64,000 bases of DNA from Acidianus sp. HS-5. GTDB lineage: Archaea; Thermoproteota; Thermoprotei_A; Sulfolobales; Sulfolobaceae. This document shows positions 1-9,311 of this stretch, piece by piece. Location: the NCBI RefSeq assembly GCF_021655615.1, contig NZ_AP025245.1, positions 496,001 to 560,000 of the forward strand, written 5' to 3'. A model generated the notes under the pieces. It saw only the letters and a program-made list of their open reading frames with translations. It made no database searches and was not told where the DNA came from. How positions within the stretch are numbered: the stretch's first letter is position 1; the number at the start of each line of letters is the position of its first letter. A program made the translations under genes and the position numbers.

Positions 1-1269
1 AAGAAAATTATTAAAGAAACGGAAAAATACTTGGCCACTACGACCAGAGATCCGGAAACTTATCCAATAATACTAGATAGGGGAGAAGGAGTTTGGTTAT
101 ACGACATTGAAGGTAATAGATTCCTGGATTTCACTTCCGGTATAGGAGTCAACAACTTAGGTTGGCCTTCCCATCCTGAGGTAATAAAGACTGCAATTGC
201 CCAAATGTCAAAATTAGCCCATGCAGCAGGCAACGATTTTTATAACATGCCTCAGTTAGAGCTAGCTAGAAAATTGGCAATATGTTCTCCAGGTAATTTT
301 GAGAAGAAAGTCTTCTTCTCCAACAGCGGTACTGAGGCAGTAGAAGCTTCGATAAAATTAGTGAAAAGGAGAGAAAAGAAATACTTAATATCGTTTATCG
401 GTGCATTCCACGGAAGGACTTTCGGCTCAGTTTCGCTCACTGCAAGTAAGCCTATACAGAAGGCTGAAGTAGGACCTTTCCTGCCCGTAATATATGTCCC
501 TTATCCAAATCCTTTTAAGAATCCTTGGCATATTAACGGATATGACGACCCCAATTCACTAATAGATAGGGTAATAGAATATATAGAAGAATACATTCTG
601 GCTCACGTAGTTCCTCCTGAAGAGGTTGCCGGAATATTCTTCGAGCCCATACAAGGTGAAGGCGGTTACGTAGTACCTCCAAAAGGATTCTTCCAAGCGT
701 TACAAAAGTTAGCAAGGAAATATGAGATACACTTAATAGACGATGAAGTACAGATGGGGATGGGAAGGACTGGAAAGCTTTTCGCCATAGAGAACTTCGG
801 CGCAGAGCCAGACGTAATAACTTTAGCAAAAGCCTTAGGCGGTGGATTGGTTCCTATAGGTACTACCATATTTAAGGCGGAGCTTGACTTTAAACATGGA
901 ATGCATAGTAATACTTTCGGAGGCAACGCTTTAGCTTGCGCTATAGGTTCGAAGGTCATAGAAGTTACTAAAGATTTACTTCCCCATGTAAATGAAGTAG
1001 GGAAAATATTTAGGGATGAACTTTCAACAATGGACGTAGACGACGTAAGAGGTATGGGTCTTGCTTGGGGAATAGAATTCGGCAGGGTTTACGATAGGGA
1101 AATAAGAGATAAAGTAATACAAGAGGCAGTAAAAAGAGGATTACTGCTGTTGCCCGCAGGAGAAGGGGCAATTAGGATAATCCCTCCGTTGATAATAAGC
1201 AGTGAAGAGGCTAAGAAGGGATTAGCAATATTGAAGGGAATTATTAACGATGTTACAAAGTTAACTTAG
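1..1269 (+). CDS. Class III aminotransferase (4-aminobutyrate type), 5' end outside window
   Basis: PLP-dependent aminotransferase of fold type I, class III, of the kind that acts on omega-amino groups such as 4-aminobutyrate or acetylornithine. The reading frame is open to base 1, and codons before the TTG at 31 encode KKIIKETEKYL, which suits the family N-terminus, so the real start lies before the window. Counting from that TTG, D237 in IDDEVQMGMGRTG should bind the pyridine nitrogen and K267 in LAKALGGG should form the Schiff base; both are intact. The pocket motif FSNSGTEAVEASIK is present. The family is clear; the substrate is not. A short gap separates it from the WrbA-like gene. Confidence 0.85.
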   Translation, partial: KKIIKETEKYLATTTRDPETYPIILDRGEGVWLYDIEGNRFLDFTSGIGVNNLGWPSHPEVIKTAIAQMSKLAHAAGNDFYNMPQLELARKLAICSPGNFEKKVFFSNSGTEAVEASIKLVKRREKKYLISFIGAFHGRTFGSVSLTASKPIQKAEVGPFLPVIYVPYPNPFKNPWHINGYDDPNSLIDRVIEYIEEYILAHVVPPEEVAGIFFEPIQGEGGYVVPPKGFFQALQKLARKYEIHLIDDEVQMGMGRTGKLFAIENFGAEPDVITLAKALGGGLVPIGTTIFKAELDFKHGMHSNTFGGNALACAIGSKVIEVTKDLLPHVNEVGKIFRDELSTMDVDDVRGMGLAWGIEFGRVYDREIRDKVIQEAVKRGLLLLPAGEGAIRIIPPLIISSEEAKKGLAILKGIINDVTKLT

Positions 1270-1283
1270 TTATGGTGAACTAA

Positions 1284-1294
1284 TTTTTAATTTA
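1284..1294 (+). promoter_or_regulatory. TATA-like box before the WrbA gene
   Basis: TTTTTAATTTA lies 21-31 bp before the ATG at 1315, the spacing expected for leaderless transcription in Sulfolobales. The string TAGTTATGGTGAA occurs at 1267-1279 over the upstream stop codon and again at 1310-1322 over the WrbA start, a small direct repeat that may be chance. Confidence 0.5.
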
Positions 1295-1314
1295 ACCCTT
1301 TTTCTTCTCTAGTT

Positions 1315-1902
1315 ATGGTGAAAATTTTAGTCCTGTTTTACGGCTACGGGAGTATTGTAAATTTAGCAAAGGAAATAGCTAAAGGAGCTGAAGAAGAAGG
1401 AGCTGAAACCAGGATAAGGAAGGTTAAAGAAACTCTATACCCAGAATTAGTTCAGCAGTTTCGCATTCCCTTAGAGAGTACAAATGATATCCCTGAAGTG
1501 ACTTTTGACGATCTAAAATGGGCTGACGGGTTAGCTATAGGTTCTCCAACAAGGTACGGAAATATGGCTGGAGGAATGAAGACTTTTCTCGATTCTACTG
1601 TACCGTTATGGAGAAACGGAGACTTATACGGAAAACCCGTGACGTTCTTTACAGAGGCTTCAACAGTCCACGGTGGTCACGAGACTACAATCCTTACCAT
1701 GAGTACCTACGCCTATCATTTCGGCATGATAATTGTCCCTCTGGGTTACGCAATCCCTGAAATTTCAAAATCTACTACCGGAGGAAGTCCATACGGAGCT
1801 TCACACTTAAGTACAAAGAAAGAGTTGGATGAGGACGAAATAAAGATAGCTAGGTTCCAAGGTAGAAGGCTTGCGCAAGTGGCTAAAAAACTATTAAGTT
1901 AG
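1315..1902 (+). CDS. wrbA: WrbA-like NAD(P)H:quinone oxidoreductase, flavodoxin fold
   Basis: A 195-residue flavodoxin-like protein, the usual length for WrbA/type IV NQO enzymes, which bind FMN and reduce quinones by two electrons. The first strand and phosphate loop (ILVLFYGYGSIVNLAKEIA) and the FMN-binding segment GSPTRYGNMAGGMKTFLDST near residues 77-96 are seen, followed by HGGHETT-like flavin contacts. It probably protects against semiquinone stress in the cytoplasm. It has its own TATA-like box and is likely monocistronic. The family call is firm; the exact electron acceptor is unknown. Confidence 0.85.
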   Translation: MVKILVLFYGYGSIVNLAKEIAKGAEEEGAETRIRKVKETLYPELVQQFRIPLESTNDIPEVTFDDLKWADGLAIGSPTRYGNMAGGMKTFLDSTVPLWRNGDLYGKPVTFFTEASTVHGGHETTILTMSTYAYHFGMIIVPLGYAIPEISKSTTGGSPYGASHLSTKKELDEDEIKIARFQGRRLAQVAKKLLS

Positions 1903-1955
1903 ATTTATCTCAATACTTAAGAAACTTTTTTATTTTTCATTGTAAAGTTATACAT

Positions 1956-2132
1956 ATGAGGAAATTATCTTGTGCATGCGGAGGATTGCTTGCTTTATCT
2001 GTGTATTTGATAGTCTCAGACTTCACTGCACCAATACCTTACTTTAAGGGCTCTCCAGATGTGCCAATTTATTTAGGTATACTCCTTGGGATAATATCAA
2101 CCCTACTCCTGGCTTCAGAAGGAGAGTTTTAA
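1956..2132 (+). CDS. Small membrane protein, 58 residues
   Basis: An intact ATG-to-TAA frame not overlapped by another gene. It encodes MRKLSCACGGLLALSVYLIV at the N-terminus and a second hydrophobic stretch at residues 38-53, so two short membrane helices joined by a loop containing FTAPIPYFKGSPDVP. A T-rich TATA-like sequence (about 1925-1937) lies 20-30 bp upstream, which supports leaderless expression. It ends 23 bp before prpD, so it may be the first gene of the methylcitrate operon. I do not recognise the family. The CxC near the N-terminus could bind metal, but that is speculation. Confidence 0.55.
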   Translation: MRKLSCACGGLLALSVYLIVSDFTAPIPYFKGSPDVPIYLGILLGIISTLLLASEGEF

Positions 2133-2155
2133 TACGGGCAGGAGGATTAATCATT

Positions 2156-3424
2156 ATGGAATTAGCGGAAATTCTCGCTGAATATTCCTCCTCTGTATCT
2201 TATGAAGATTTAGGGGAAGAGGAAATCCACGAGGCAAAGAGGAGGATAATAGATTCTATGGGAGTAGCAAAAGCATCAATAAACTCCAAGCCCGCAGAAA
2301 TTATAAGGAAGTTAAACTTAGAAGGAAACTTCCCAATGTTGGGAGGGAGTAAAGGATCTCCGGACTACGCTTCTTTTTACAATACCTTCCTAATAAGGTA
2401 TTTGGACTTTAATGACACGTATTTATCAAAGGAGCCTCTACATCCGAGCGATATAATTGGCGGTTTACTTACGTTAGGAATGAGGGGTAAGGACATAATC
2501 CTATCGATAGTAGTAGGTTACGAAGTAGGCACCAGGCTATGCGACTCAGCGTCTTTAAGGCTAAAAGGCTTCGATCACGTAAACTTCACACAAGTAGCTA
2601 GTGCGGTCGCACTGAGTAAGCTCCTCAACCTTAGCAAGGAACAGACAGTTAACGCAATATCCATGACCGTAGTACCTCATGTAGCTTTGAGGCAGAGCAG
2701 GGTAGGAAAACTTTCAATGTGGAAGGCAGGGGCTACTGCAGAGGCAATAAGGAATTCAGTATTTGCAGTCCTCTTAGCTAAGGAAGGCTTCACAGGACCG
2801 GAAAAACCTTTTTCCGGAGAGAAAGGGTTTAGGTTAATTACTGACCTTGATTACTCACAATTTGAAAAGATGGGAACGAGAAAGATATTACAGACTAGCA
2901 TTAAAAAGTACCCAGTTGAATACCATGCACAAGCTCTAGTTGAAGCAATACTTAACTTAAAGTATGAAGGAGAGATTAAGAAGATAATAGTGGAGACTTA
3001 CGAGGCAGGAAAAAGTATTTTAGCAGATGAGGAAAAATGGAGACCAGAAACTAAGGAAACTGCAGACCATAGCATACCTTTCATAACTGCAACTACGTTA
3101 CTCCTAGGTAAGATGTGGTTGGAAAACTATTCCTTAATAGGAGACGTGAAGGTGAACGAATTAATGAAGAAAGTTGAAGTCGTGGAAAACCCTGACTACA
3201 CGAAAGTTTACCCTAAGGAATTGCCTGTTAAAGTTGTTGTAATAACAGATAAAGAGAGGTTTGAGAGTGAAGTGAGATCTCCAAGAGGTTATTACAATAA
3301 CAGAATGTCTGACCAAGAAGTTGAGGAGAAAGCACTAAGGCTGGGACTGAGTAAGGAGGTAATAAATAAATTATGGAATTTCGAAAATGAAAATGAGGTA
3401 GATAAAATTGTCGGAAGTATTTAA
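2156..3424 (+). CDS. prpD: MmgE/PrpD family 2-methylcitrate dehydratase
   Basis: This 422-residue protein belongs to the MmgE/PrpD fold. Family features are the N-terminal ELAEILAEYSSSVSYEDL region, the RRIIDSMGVAKAS helix and the HxxGxTH-like central region around DHVNFTQVASAVALSKLL. In the methylcitrate cycle it dehydrates 2-methylcitrate to 2-methylaconitate. It is slightly shorter than bacterial PrpD (about 480). A strong ribosome site, GGAGGA at 2141-2146, precedes the ATG at 2156. The 3' end overlaps prpB by 17 bp, and the citrate-synthase gene follows. The synteny with prpB and prpC supports the role better than sequence alone does. Confidence 0.85.
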   Translation: MELAEILAEYSSSVSYEDLGEEEIHEAKRRIIDSMGVAKASINSKPAEIIRKLNLEGNFPMLGGSKGSPDYASFYNTFLIRYLDFNDTYLSKEPLHPSDIIGGLLTLGMRGKDIILSIVVGYEVGTRLCDSASLRLKGFDHVNFTQVASAVALSKLLNLSKEQTVNAISMTVVPHVALRQSRVGKLSMWKAGATAEAIRNSVFAVLLAKEGFTGPEKPFSGEKGFRLITDLDYSQFEKMGTRKILQTSIKKYPVEYHAQALVEAILNLKYEGEIKKIIVETYEAGKSILADEEKWRPETKETADHSIPFITATTLLLGKMWLENYSLIGDVKVNELMKKVEVVENPDYTKVYPKELPVKVVVITDKERFESEVRSPRGYYNNRMSDQEVEEKALRLGLSKEVINKLWNFENENEVDKIVGSI

Positions 3425-4250
3425 AAAGGAGAAATTCCTCGTGATACCCGGAGTTTTTAATCCCTTTACTGCTCTACTCGCCGAGAAAGTAGGTTTCAAA
3501 GCCGTTTACTTGTCCGGAGGGGCTCTTACTTCATCCTTAGGTCTCCCCGACATAGGAATAATAAGCCTTGAAGAGCTAGCAAGCGAAGTGAGGAAAATTA
3601 GGGAAGTCACTCAAATACCTATGATAGTTGACGCAGATACAGGCTTCGGTGAAGCAATAAACGTTTACAGGACTGTTAGGGTTCTTGAAAAGGCAGGGGC
3701 AAACGCTATCCAGATAGAGGACCAGAAGATGCCTAAAAAGTGCGGTCATCTGGACGGTAAGGAGGTCGTAGAGAGAGACGTAATGGTATCGAAGATAAAG
3801 GCCGCACTTGAAGCTAGGAAGGACGCGTTAATAATAGGAAGAGTAGACTCTAATGACGTCTTCGGGTTAGAAGATGCTATAGAAAGGGCTAAGGAATACG
3901 TAGAAGCCGGGGCTGACATAATATTTCCTGAGGCATTGCACTCTAAAGAGGAGTTTGCGAGATTTGCTAAAGAGGTAAGAGCGCCTCTTTTGGCTAACAT
4001 GACTGAGTTTGGAAAAACTCCTTTAATAACTGCTAAGGAATTTGAGGAATTAGGTTATAGGTACGTTATTTTCCCAGTGACGATCTTTAGGGTTGCGGCA
4101 AAGGCAATGAAAGATGCCTTAGAAGTCCTGATGAATGAGGGAACTCAAAGATCCTTAATGGATAAGATGATGACTAGGAAGGAGCAGTACGAAGTAATTA
4201 ACTACGATTTCTATGATAAATTAGACAAGAAATTAGCGAAACTTTTATAA
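3408..4250 (+). CDS. prpB: 2-methylisocitrate lyase (isocitrate lyase/PEP mutase superfamily)
   Basis: A 280-residue TIM-barrel lyase that splits 2-methylisocitrate to pyruvate and succinate. D75 and D77 in IVDADTGFG are the metal-binding pair. KKCGHLDGK (residues 110-118) is the superfamily catalytic loop with C112, and ALIIGRVDS and EDAIERAKEYVEAGADIIF are also typical. Translation starts at TTG 3408, inside the end of prpD, which suggests coupling; no better in-frame start gives the conserved KFLVIPGVFNP segment with its leading helix. Length and motifs fit PrpB better than the longer isocitrate lyase AceA. The neighbours are prpD and a citrate synthase. Confidence 0.88.
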   Translation: MSEVFKKEKFLVIPGVFNPFTALLAEKVGFKAVYLSGGALTSSLGLPDIGIISLEELASEVRKIREVTQIPMIVDADTGFGEAINVYRTVRVLEKAGANAIQIEDQKMPKKCGHLDGKEVVERDVMVSKIKAALEARKDALIIGRVDSNDVFGLEDAIERAKEYVEAGADIIFPEALHSKEEFARFAKEVRAPLLANMTEFGKTPLITAKEFEELGYRYVIFPVTIFRVAAKAMKDALEVLMNEGTQRSLMDKMMTRKEQYEVINYDFYDKLDKKLAKLL

Positions 4251-4287
4251 TTATAGATAATAACTATTATTTTGACGAAGTGACCTT

Positions 4288-5403
4288 ATGTTCCAAGTAA
4301 GTAGGGGTCTGGAAAATGTAATAATTAAGGAGACCTCATTAACTTACATTGACGGAGAAAAAGGCATACTTAGGTACAGAGGTTATAATATAGAAGACCT
4401 AGCAGAAAACTGCGAATATGAGGAAGTAGTATACCTTATGCTCTTCGGAGAACTACCTAATGCTAAACAACTTCAGGAGATAAAAGAGAAGATTAATCAA
4501 TATGAAGTACCAGAAGAAGTGCTAGATTCTATGAAGAGCCTACCAAGGAATGCGGACCCAATAAGCTATATGGAAACTGCATTTAGTGTAATGAGTATTT
4601 GGGGAGAGACAATAAATAAATTTACAGCTTTAGATATAATAGCTAAGGCATCTACTATAGTCTCAAACGTTTACAGAATTAAGGAGGGGTTAAGGCCAAA
4701 AATCCCGGAACCTTCAGAGAGTTATGCAAAAAGTTTTCTAGAGGCAACATTTTCTAAGAAGCCTTCAGATGAGGAGGTAAGGGCTATGAATGCTGCATTA
4801 ATCCTTTACGCAGACCACGAGGTTCCAGCATCAACTACTGCAGCCCTAGTTTCCGCATCTACTTTAACTGACATTTACTCCTGCATAGCCTCAGCTCTCT
4901 CAGCCTTAAAAGGGCCTTTACACGGAGGAGCGGCTGAAGAAGCTTTTAAACAGTTTGTGGAGATAGGCAGTCCGGAAAACGTTGAAACTTGGTTTAATGA
5001 AAAAGTTGTGAAAGGTAAAAATAGATTAATGGGTTTTGGGCATAGAGTTTACAAGACTTACGATCCAAGAGCTAAGATCTTCAAGAAGATGGCGTACTCT
5101 TTAGCCAATGAGGAAGGTAAAAAGTACTTGCAAATTGCCGAGAAACTTGAGGAGTTAGGTGTAAATCAGTTCTCCCAAAAGAAGATATATCCTAATACGG
5201 ATTTCTATTCCGGCATAGTATTTTATTCTCTCGGCTTTCCTATCTACATGTTTACAGCTCTCTTCGCATTATCTAGAGTGTTGGGTTGGTTAGCTCATGT
5301 AATAGAATATTTAGAAAATCAACCTGCAATAATTTGGCCAAGAGCGTTGTACGTAGGGCCTGAGAAGAGGGATTTCGTACCTTTAAAGCAAAGAGTGGGA
5401 TAG
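4288..5403 (+). CDS. prpC: Citrate synthase / 2-methylcitrate synthase
   Basis: A 371-residue archaeal-type citrate synthase. The catalytic triad is visible: H212 in GPLHGGAAEEA, H252 in GFGHRVYKTYDPRA and D305 in PNTDFYSG. These condense oxaloacetate with acetyl-CoA or propionyl-CoA. Position directly after prpD and prpB favours methylcitrate synthesis, but Sulfolobales enzymes often accept both acyl-CoAs, so it could also serve the TCA cycle. It is 37 bp from prpB, with an AT-rich spacer that may hold its own promoter. No regulator is adjacent. Confidence 0.9.
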   Translation: MFQVSRGLENVIIKETSLTYIDGEKGILRYRGYNIEDLAENCEYEEVVYLMLFGELPNAKQLQEIKEKINQYEVPEEVLDSMKSLPRNADPISYMETAFSVMSIWGETINKFTALDIIAKASTIVSNVYRIKEGLRPKIPEPSESYAKSFLEATFSKKPSDEEVRAMNAALILYADHEVPASTTAALVSASTLTDIYSCIASALSALKGPLHGGAAEEAFKQFVEIGSPENVETWFNEKVVKGKNRLMGFGHRVYKTYDPRAKIFKKMAYSLANEEGKKYLQIAEKLEELGVNQFSQKKIYPNTDFYSGIVFYSLGFPIYMFTALFALSRVLGWLAHVIEYLENQPAIIWPRALYVGPEKRDFVPLKQRVG

Positions 5404-5678
5404 TCTTCTACAGTTTCTTTAATACTATTCCATTTTTTAAAAAGATATTATAAAGCCTTTAGCCAATCTACTACTTCTTCGTCTCATTTCATAAGATCAG
5501 AAAATTATAAGCGTTAGATTTATAAGTTGAAGAGGTATAATTCTAATTAATATTACCATTAGGTATTTAATGTTTTCTCTAATTTCAGAAGATCATTTCT
5601 CAGTGCAAAAAGTTCTGAGTTTCATCCAATTGGAAGTTTATGCAAAGGTTTATTTTGTACTAAGTTAAATTATATATT

Positions 5679-6176
5679 ATGGACGACCTGGAAAAGAAAA
5701 TAATACAAGCTTTAGAGAGCCAAGATATGAATTCTCTATCAGGCTTAGTTAAGAGCGTATCAATGATGGCTAACTTTGACGGTATAGTTATTTATTATGT
5801 TACTTTTGATAATAAGGACGGTAAGATTGTAGTTCCTAAAGAGAGCGAGGATTATTCAAAGCTCATGAGTGCTGTAGCGCCTACAGCAATGACTTCGAAT
5901 ATCGAGAAAATGCTGAAGGCAATGATGGGAATTCCAGAGGAGGAAGAGCCACACGAGGAATACAAAGTCTCAGAAGAGCCGGAAGACTTTGATGTAATAC
6001 CAAAAGGAAACGAAGTAATTGTTGTGGGTAGGGTTGATAAAGAGCCGGAAGTTAATGTCGAGAATGGAGTGTTGGACGTAGGTAAGAAGGCTGTAACTCT
6101 ACCTCCTGGTAAATGGAAGATTGTTGATAAGACTTTTAAGAACGGAATTTTAACAGTGCATTTACAAAAGGCATAA
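5679..6176 (+). CDS. Hypothetical acidic protein, 165 residues
   Basis: Not confidently recognised. The N-terminal half is helical (LEKKIIQALESQDMNSLSGL), followed by a strand-rich segment, then an acidic linker around residues 85-105 with EEEEPHEE. The last 60 residues look beta-rich (NEVIVVGRVDKEPEV, ENGVLDVG, GILTVHLQK) and vaguely recall the C-terminal strands of alpha-crystallin/Hsp20 domains. There is no signal peptide or membrane helix, so it is probably cytoplasmic. The ATG follows TTAAATTATATATT, a TATA-like run very close to the start, and the gene looks monocistronic. Confidence 0.6.
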   Translation: MDDLEKKIIQALESQDMNSLSGLVKSVSMMANFDGIVIYYVTFDNKDGKIVVPKESEDYSKLMSAVAPTAMTSNIEKMLKAMMGIPEEEEPHEEYKVSEEPEDFDVIPKGNEVIVVGRVDKEPEVNVENGVLDVGKKAVTLPPGKWKIVDKTFKNGILTVHLQKA

Positions 6177-6184
6177 TTTTTATT

Positions 6185-6447
6185 CAGCAGTTTTTGTTCT
6201 ATTTTAACGTAAAGATTTTCACTCTTATTGCATTCTATATTCAGTAAATCTAAACAGCTCTTCGGGTTCAGAGTCGTGAGTAATATTAAAGACTTTAAGT
6301 TGAGTAACTTCATGGTAAAGAGTGCAAGTATGAGTGGATTAGATGGGTCTTCCTCAGAGGACCTCCTCGGACTCTGCAATAAAACGCCTACCTAAAACTT
6401 TATCGGTAATTGTTAGAATTTCGTATTGAAAAGGAAAATAGAACTGT
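6185..6447. mobile_element. MITE-like element, copy A
   Basis: A non-coding block of about 263 bp. Its left end (CAGTTTTTGTTCTATTTTAA, 6188-6207) and right end (GGAAAATAGAACTG, 6433-6446) are imperfect inverted repeats. The last 75 bp closely match the end of a second element at 14446-14675: both hold a CGYCTACCTAAAACTTTATCG-like string and end with AG/TAGAAC. No transposase is encoded, so it would depend on an enzyme elsewhere. Its right end abuts the stop codon of the PaREP1 gene. Confidence 0.55.
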
Positions 6448-6917
6448 TATTTTTGTAGTCTACTTTTAATTTCCTCTATCAGAAGAAGGATATTCTCCTT
6501 AGCAATTTCGTCAGTCCTAAACGGGCTCAATACTGTATCTCTATCAGGACCGTTATACTGATAATCGTGTACTGCTAAGGCTAATTTTGTGATGAGGTTG
6601 ATGTCTTTTCCTAAGAGTAAAGATAACTCTTCCATATAAGATGAGGGAACTATCGCTATTAACCAATCTGCAAAATCTACTACTTTCTTCCCCTTTAGCC
6701 TCTTCTTACTTGGGTACTTCTTTAATAAATCGCTTCTTTTGTCAACAAGCATTGCACCTAAAAGGGCCTTCCATGCTTGGAAAGCCTTGCCAGCTGCGTT
6801 GCGTAGAAGTCCTTCTTTTACAAATTCCTCGGCAATTTTAACTTCAAACATTGCCTCTTCTAACCTCGTCTTCTTATATCCTGCAATATCAAACCAAGGC
6901 TTAGGTAATTCCTGCAT
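6447..6917 (-). CDS. PaREP1 family protein
   Basis: A 156-residue protein with the archaeal PaREP1 signature: RLEEAMFEVKIAEEFVKEG, then LLRNAAGKAFQAWKALLGAM near residues 37-56. The fold is expected to be all-helical, related to HEPN-like helical bundles; function is unknown and copies are often multiple and near mobile DNA. The ATG at 6917 is preceded by a TATA-like GCTTTATTTTT (minus strand, about 6941-6951), giving leaderless spacing. A degraded paralogue lies at 21248-21768. The adjacent MITE-like element fits the mobile context. No partner gene is seen. Confidence 0.75.
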   Translation of the reverse strand: MQELPKPWFDIAGYKKTRLEEAMFEVKIAEEFVKEGLLRNAAGKAFQAWKALLGAMLVDKRSDLLKKYPSKKRLKGKKVVDFADWLIAIVPSSYMEELSLLLGKDINLITKLALAVHDYQYNGPDRDTVLSPFRTDEIAKENILLLIEEIKSRLQK

Positions 6918-7059
6918 ATGGTTAAATTCATCAGGAGAAAAATAAAGCTTAATCCAAATTAGTGTTAATTTAACGTGTACTAAAATCGAATGATTTAAAA
7001 GCTGTCCCGAAGTAACATTACTTCAGTTGTTAGTAAATATTAATATTTGTTCACTGTAT

Positions 7060-7140
7060 TTAAATACTGAATTCGCCTCTTTTCCCTTCGGTTGCGTTGT
7101 TGATCTCTTCAATTTCTCTGAGTGTTAAGCTGGTTGGCTC
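7060..7140 (-). pseudogene. Relic of an MFS transporter C-terminus
   Basis: The minus strand reads EPTSLTLREIEEINNATEGK and ends at a stop a few codons later. This resembles the cytoplasmic tail of sugar-type MFS transporters, where ETKGKSLEEI is usual; the intact transporter at 9451-10833 ends the same way. Nothing upstream continues the frame, so this is a leftover fragment. Confidence 0.4.
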
Positions 7141-7401
7141 TTATTAAATTCAAAGCATTGGATTAAAAGTAGGTTTAGCGTTAAGTTTAATAGAAATTGA
7201 ACTATCCCACAAATCACCCTTCCACTCAAATTAAAATATCTAAAGCAGAATAACTAAATCTATGGTGGGATAAATGATGAGATTGACATTTAAACTCAGT
7301 ATCACTAATAGGATCGTTAAATAAGTAAAAACACTCTTCATGTATAGAGGTTAGATTCTTTATTAGGTATAATTTTTATCAAAACTTATGTGAACTTTTT
7401 A

Positions 7402-7422
7402 ATTCAACATGTGATGTTGAAT
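7402..7422. repeat. Perfect palindrome ATTCAACAT-GTG-ATGTTGAAT
   Basis: Nine-base arms with a three-base centre. It lies about 50 bp downstream of the stop of the broken SMP-30 gene, and could be an abandoned operator or a hairpin. No gene start sits next to it now. Confidence 0.4.
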
Positions 7423-7471
7423 CCAATAATAGCCAACGGGCTTAGCACCTATTGAAGAGACCTACAAAGCA

Positions 7472-8319
7472 TTAGTTAACCTTTTTAAACCTACGTAAAG
7501 GAATACCTTTAACATTAACGTGTGTAGTGAAAACCCTACCGCTCAGCGTTTCACCTTCTTTACTTGCAGTAGTTATAAATATGCTATCCATTTCGCGAGT
7601 GCCGAACGTGACTGAACTAACGTAAGTCACAGGTAACTTTATTTCGAATACTTTTTCTCCTCGTGGTGACCATATACTGACTTTTCCTCCACCCCAATGG
7701 GCTATCCATAGATATCCTTCCTCATCTATTGCCATACCTTCAGGATTGCCCGGTTCTCCGTTGAAGTCTATCAAAACTCTTTTATTATATATCTCCCCAC
7801 GAGTAAGGTCGAAATCGAAAGCGTAAACTTTCCTTATCGGGCTGTCTATTAGGTACATTGTATCGTTGTCCGAGTTCCAACCTAGACCGTTAGACACGGT
7901 TAATTCTGTTAAAACTTTAGTTATTTTATCTTCTAATTTACACAGATTGCCGGTAGGGCCGGTTTTCCTTATATTAATTGTACCCGCCCAGTATCTACCT
8001 AAGGCGTCACACTTTCCGTCGTTAAATCTGTTATCCTCATATTCTACCTCAGCTTCCCCAATTTTACTAATTTCTCCGATCCTTAGGTTTACTAGGTAAA
8101 ACCCGTGCCTTATTGTTGCAATAACTTCGTCTTTCGAAATAACTTATAATGATGATACTAAGTCAGGCATATTATGCACGGTCTCTTTAAGAGTACTCGG
8201 ATACTTTGTCAAGATCTTCTTACCCTCTATATCTACCCAAAAAGGTTATCTAGCTCTACATCGTAAACCGGACCTTCTCCTAATTTTGCCTTATATTCAC
8301 TAAATACTTTTACATTCAT
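7472..8319 (-). pseudogene. SMP-30/gluconolactonase-like protein, broken
   Basis: Read across two lesions, the minus strand encodes a full beta-propeller of about 282 residues of the SMP-30/gluconolaconase/LRE family, which hydrolyses sugar lactones. Seen segments are GEGPVYDVELDNLFWVDIEG, DNRFNDGKCDALGRYWAGT (metal-site N and D), TVSNGLGWNSDNDTMYLIDS and GNPEGMAIDEEGYLWIAHWG. One base is missing in the A-run 8239-8243 (plus strand), shifting the frame, and an in-frame TAA occurs at 8144-8146. The 141-codon distal part from 7897 is open and could yield only half a propeller. It fits the sugar-acid theme of the region. Confidence 0.8.
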
Positions 8320-8458
8320 AACTATTATTATTTGTTGGAGTTTTAAAATCTAATTAAGGAGCTTATTTGAGATATATAATTCTAAAATAAGTCTTCCTGT
8401 GAAGAAGCTTTTGGTTCTAGAAAGGAGGAATCTAGTCATGCTTCAGTGCTTCATATAA

Positions 8459-9105
8459 TCATTTTATATGGCCTATTCTGTATATCCTTCCCAGATAAGA
8501 GCACCCGGGATAAAACTCTGCATCCCCTTCTAAGGTGGGAATATAATCTACCCTCATTATACCGTTAAGGTTTATGTCAATGTAAGCCTTCATGACCTCT
8601 ACCACGTCAGTCTTGCCTTTTCCTATTAATGTCTCAACAAAATTATACTTGTTCCCTTTAACGTCTCTAAAATGCACGAAAAAATCCTCTTATTAAAATG
8701 CCTTATAACAGCAGGAACGTCGTAAGTCATCAAAGTAAAGTTACCTCAGCAAAAGGTTGTTCCTACGTTATCCTTCTTTACAAGATTTAAGTACTTGTCA
8801 AAGTTTTCAACACTGTTTATTATCCTAGCCACTCCCCTATATTCCTCTATTGGTGGGTCGCCAGGGTGCACTGCTACCTTTATATCATATTTTTCATAAT
8901 TAGGTAATATGTACTCTAGGAAATCCTTCAAAGTTCTCCATAACTTATTCGCAGAAATCTTACCGAATTTCGGAGGAGGGCATTCCTAATGTCTTTAATA
9001 TCAAAGCTGGAAACATACTCTCCGTTATCTAATATAATGTGAGTATGGGTTCTGCTCCATCCGAACAAGGCCATCCAACTGTAACTCCATAATAGCAGTT
9101 ATTCT
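8459..9105 (-). pseudogene. Mannonate-dehydratase-like (UxuA) enzyme, decayed
   Basis: Fragments in several frames follow UxuA order: GWSRTHTHIILDNGEYVSS near 9000-9065, then a stretch ending KFGKISANKLWRTLKDF, then KVAVHPGDPPIEEYRGVARI (8746-8931), then VHFRDVKGNKYNFVETLIG and a C-terminal GCSYLGRIYRIGHIK. The HPxDPP and HFRD motifs match the metal-binding residues of mannonate dehydratase, which turns mannonate into 2-keto-3-deoxygluconate. At least two frameshifts and an in-frame TGA (after GTTFC, about 8740) inactivate it, and the N-terminus is missing. Confidence 0.7.
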
Positions 9106-9311
9106 AATTTTACTTGGTAATACAGAATTCTTTTAATTACCAACAAAGTTTTTAGGTTTATAATAGGCTGATTGAAAGGTGTAAGGTATGTAAAGTAGGT
9201 GAACGTGCTTAGCCTTTTACGCTGAGGAGCTCCACAGATTCGTCAAAGTAAGTTTATGTGAATACCTAGATTAGTTAAAAATATTTAAGCTACATTAAAA
9301 TAAAACAACTG

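Larger units (their letters stand above)
6918..7471. other. Gene-free stretch with a transporter relic and a palindrome
   Basis: No intact gene is seen. The first 50 bp carry the minus-strand promoter of the PaREP1 gene. At 7060-7140 the minus strand encodes a short MFS-transporter-like tail. A perfect inverted repeat lies at 7402-7422. The remainder is AT-rich with scattered stops in all frames. Confidence 0.6.

Noticed and set aside
252..959. Three antisense frames inside the aminotransferase gene
   Set aside because: They mirror a well-conserved gene, have no start signals and show no recognisable protein features.
5448..5483. Minus-strand tail DEEVVDWLKAL before a stop
   Set aside because: Only eleven codons after another stop; too short to call even a relic.
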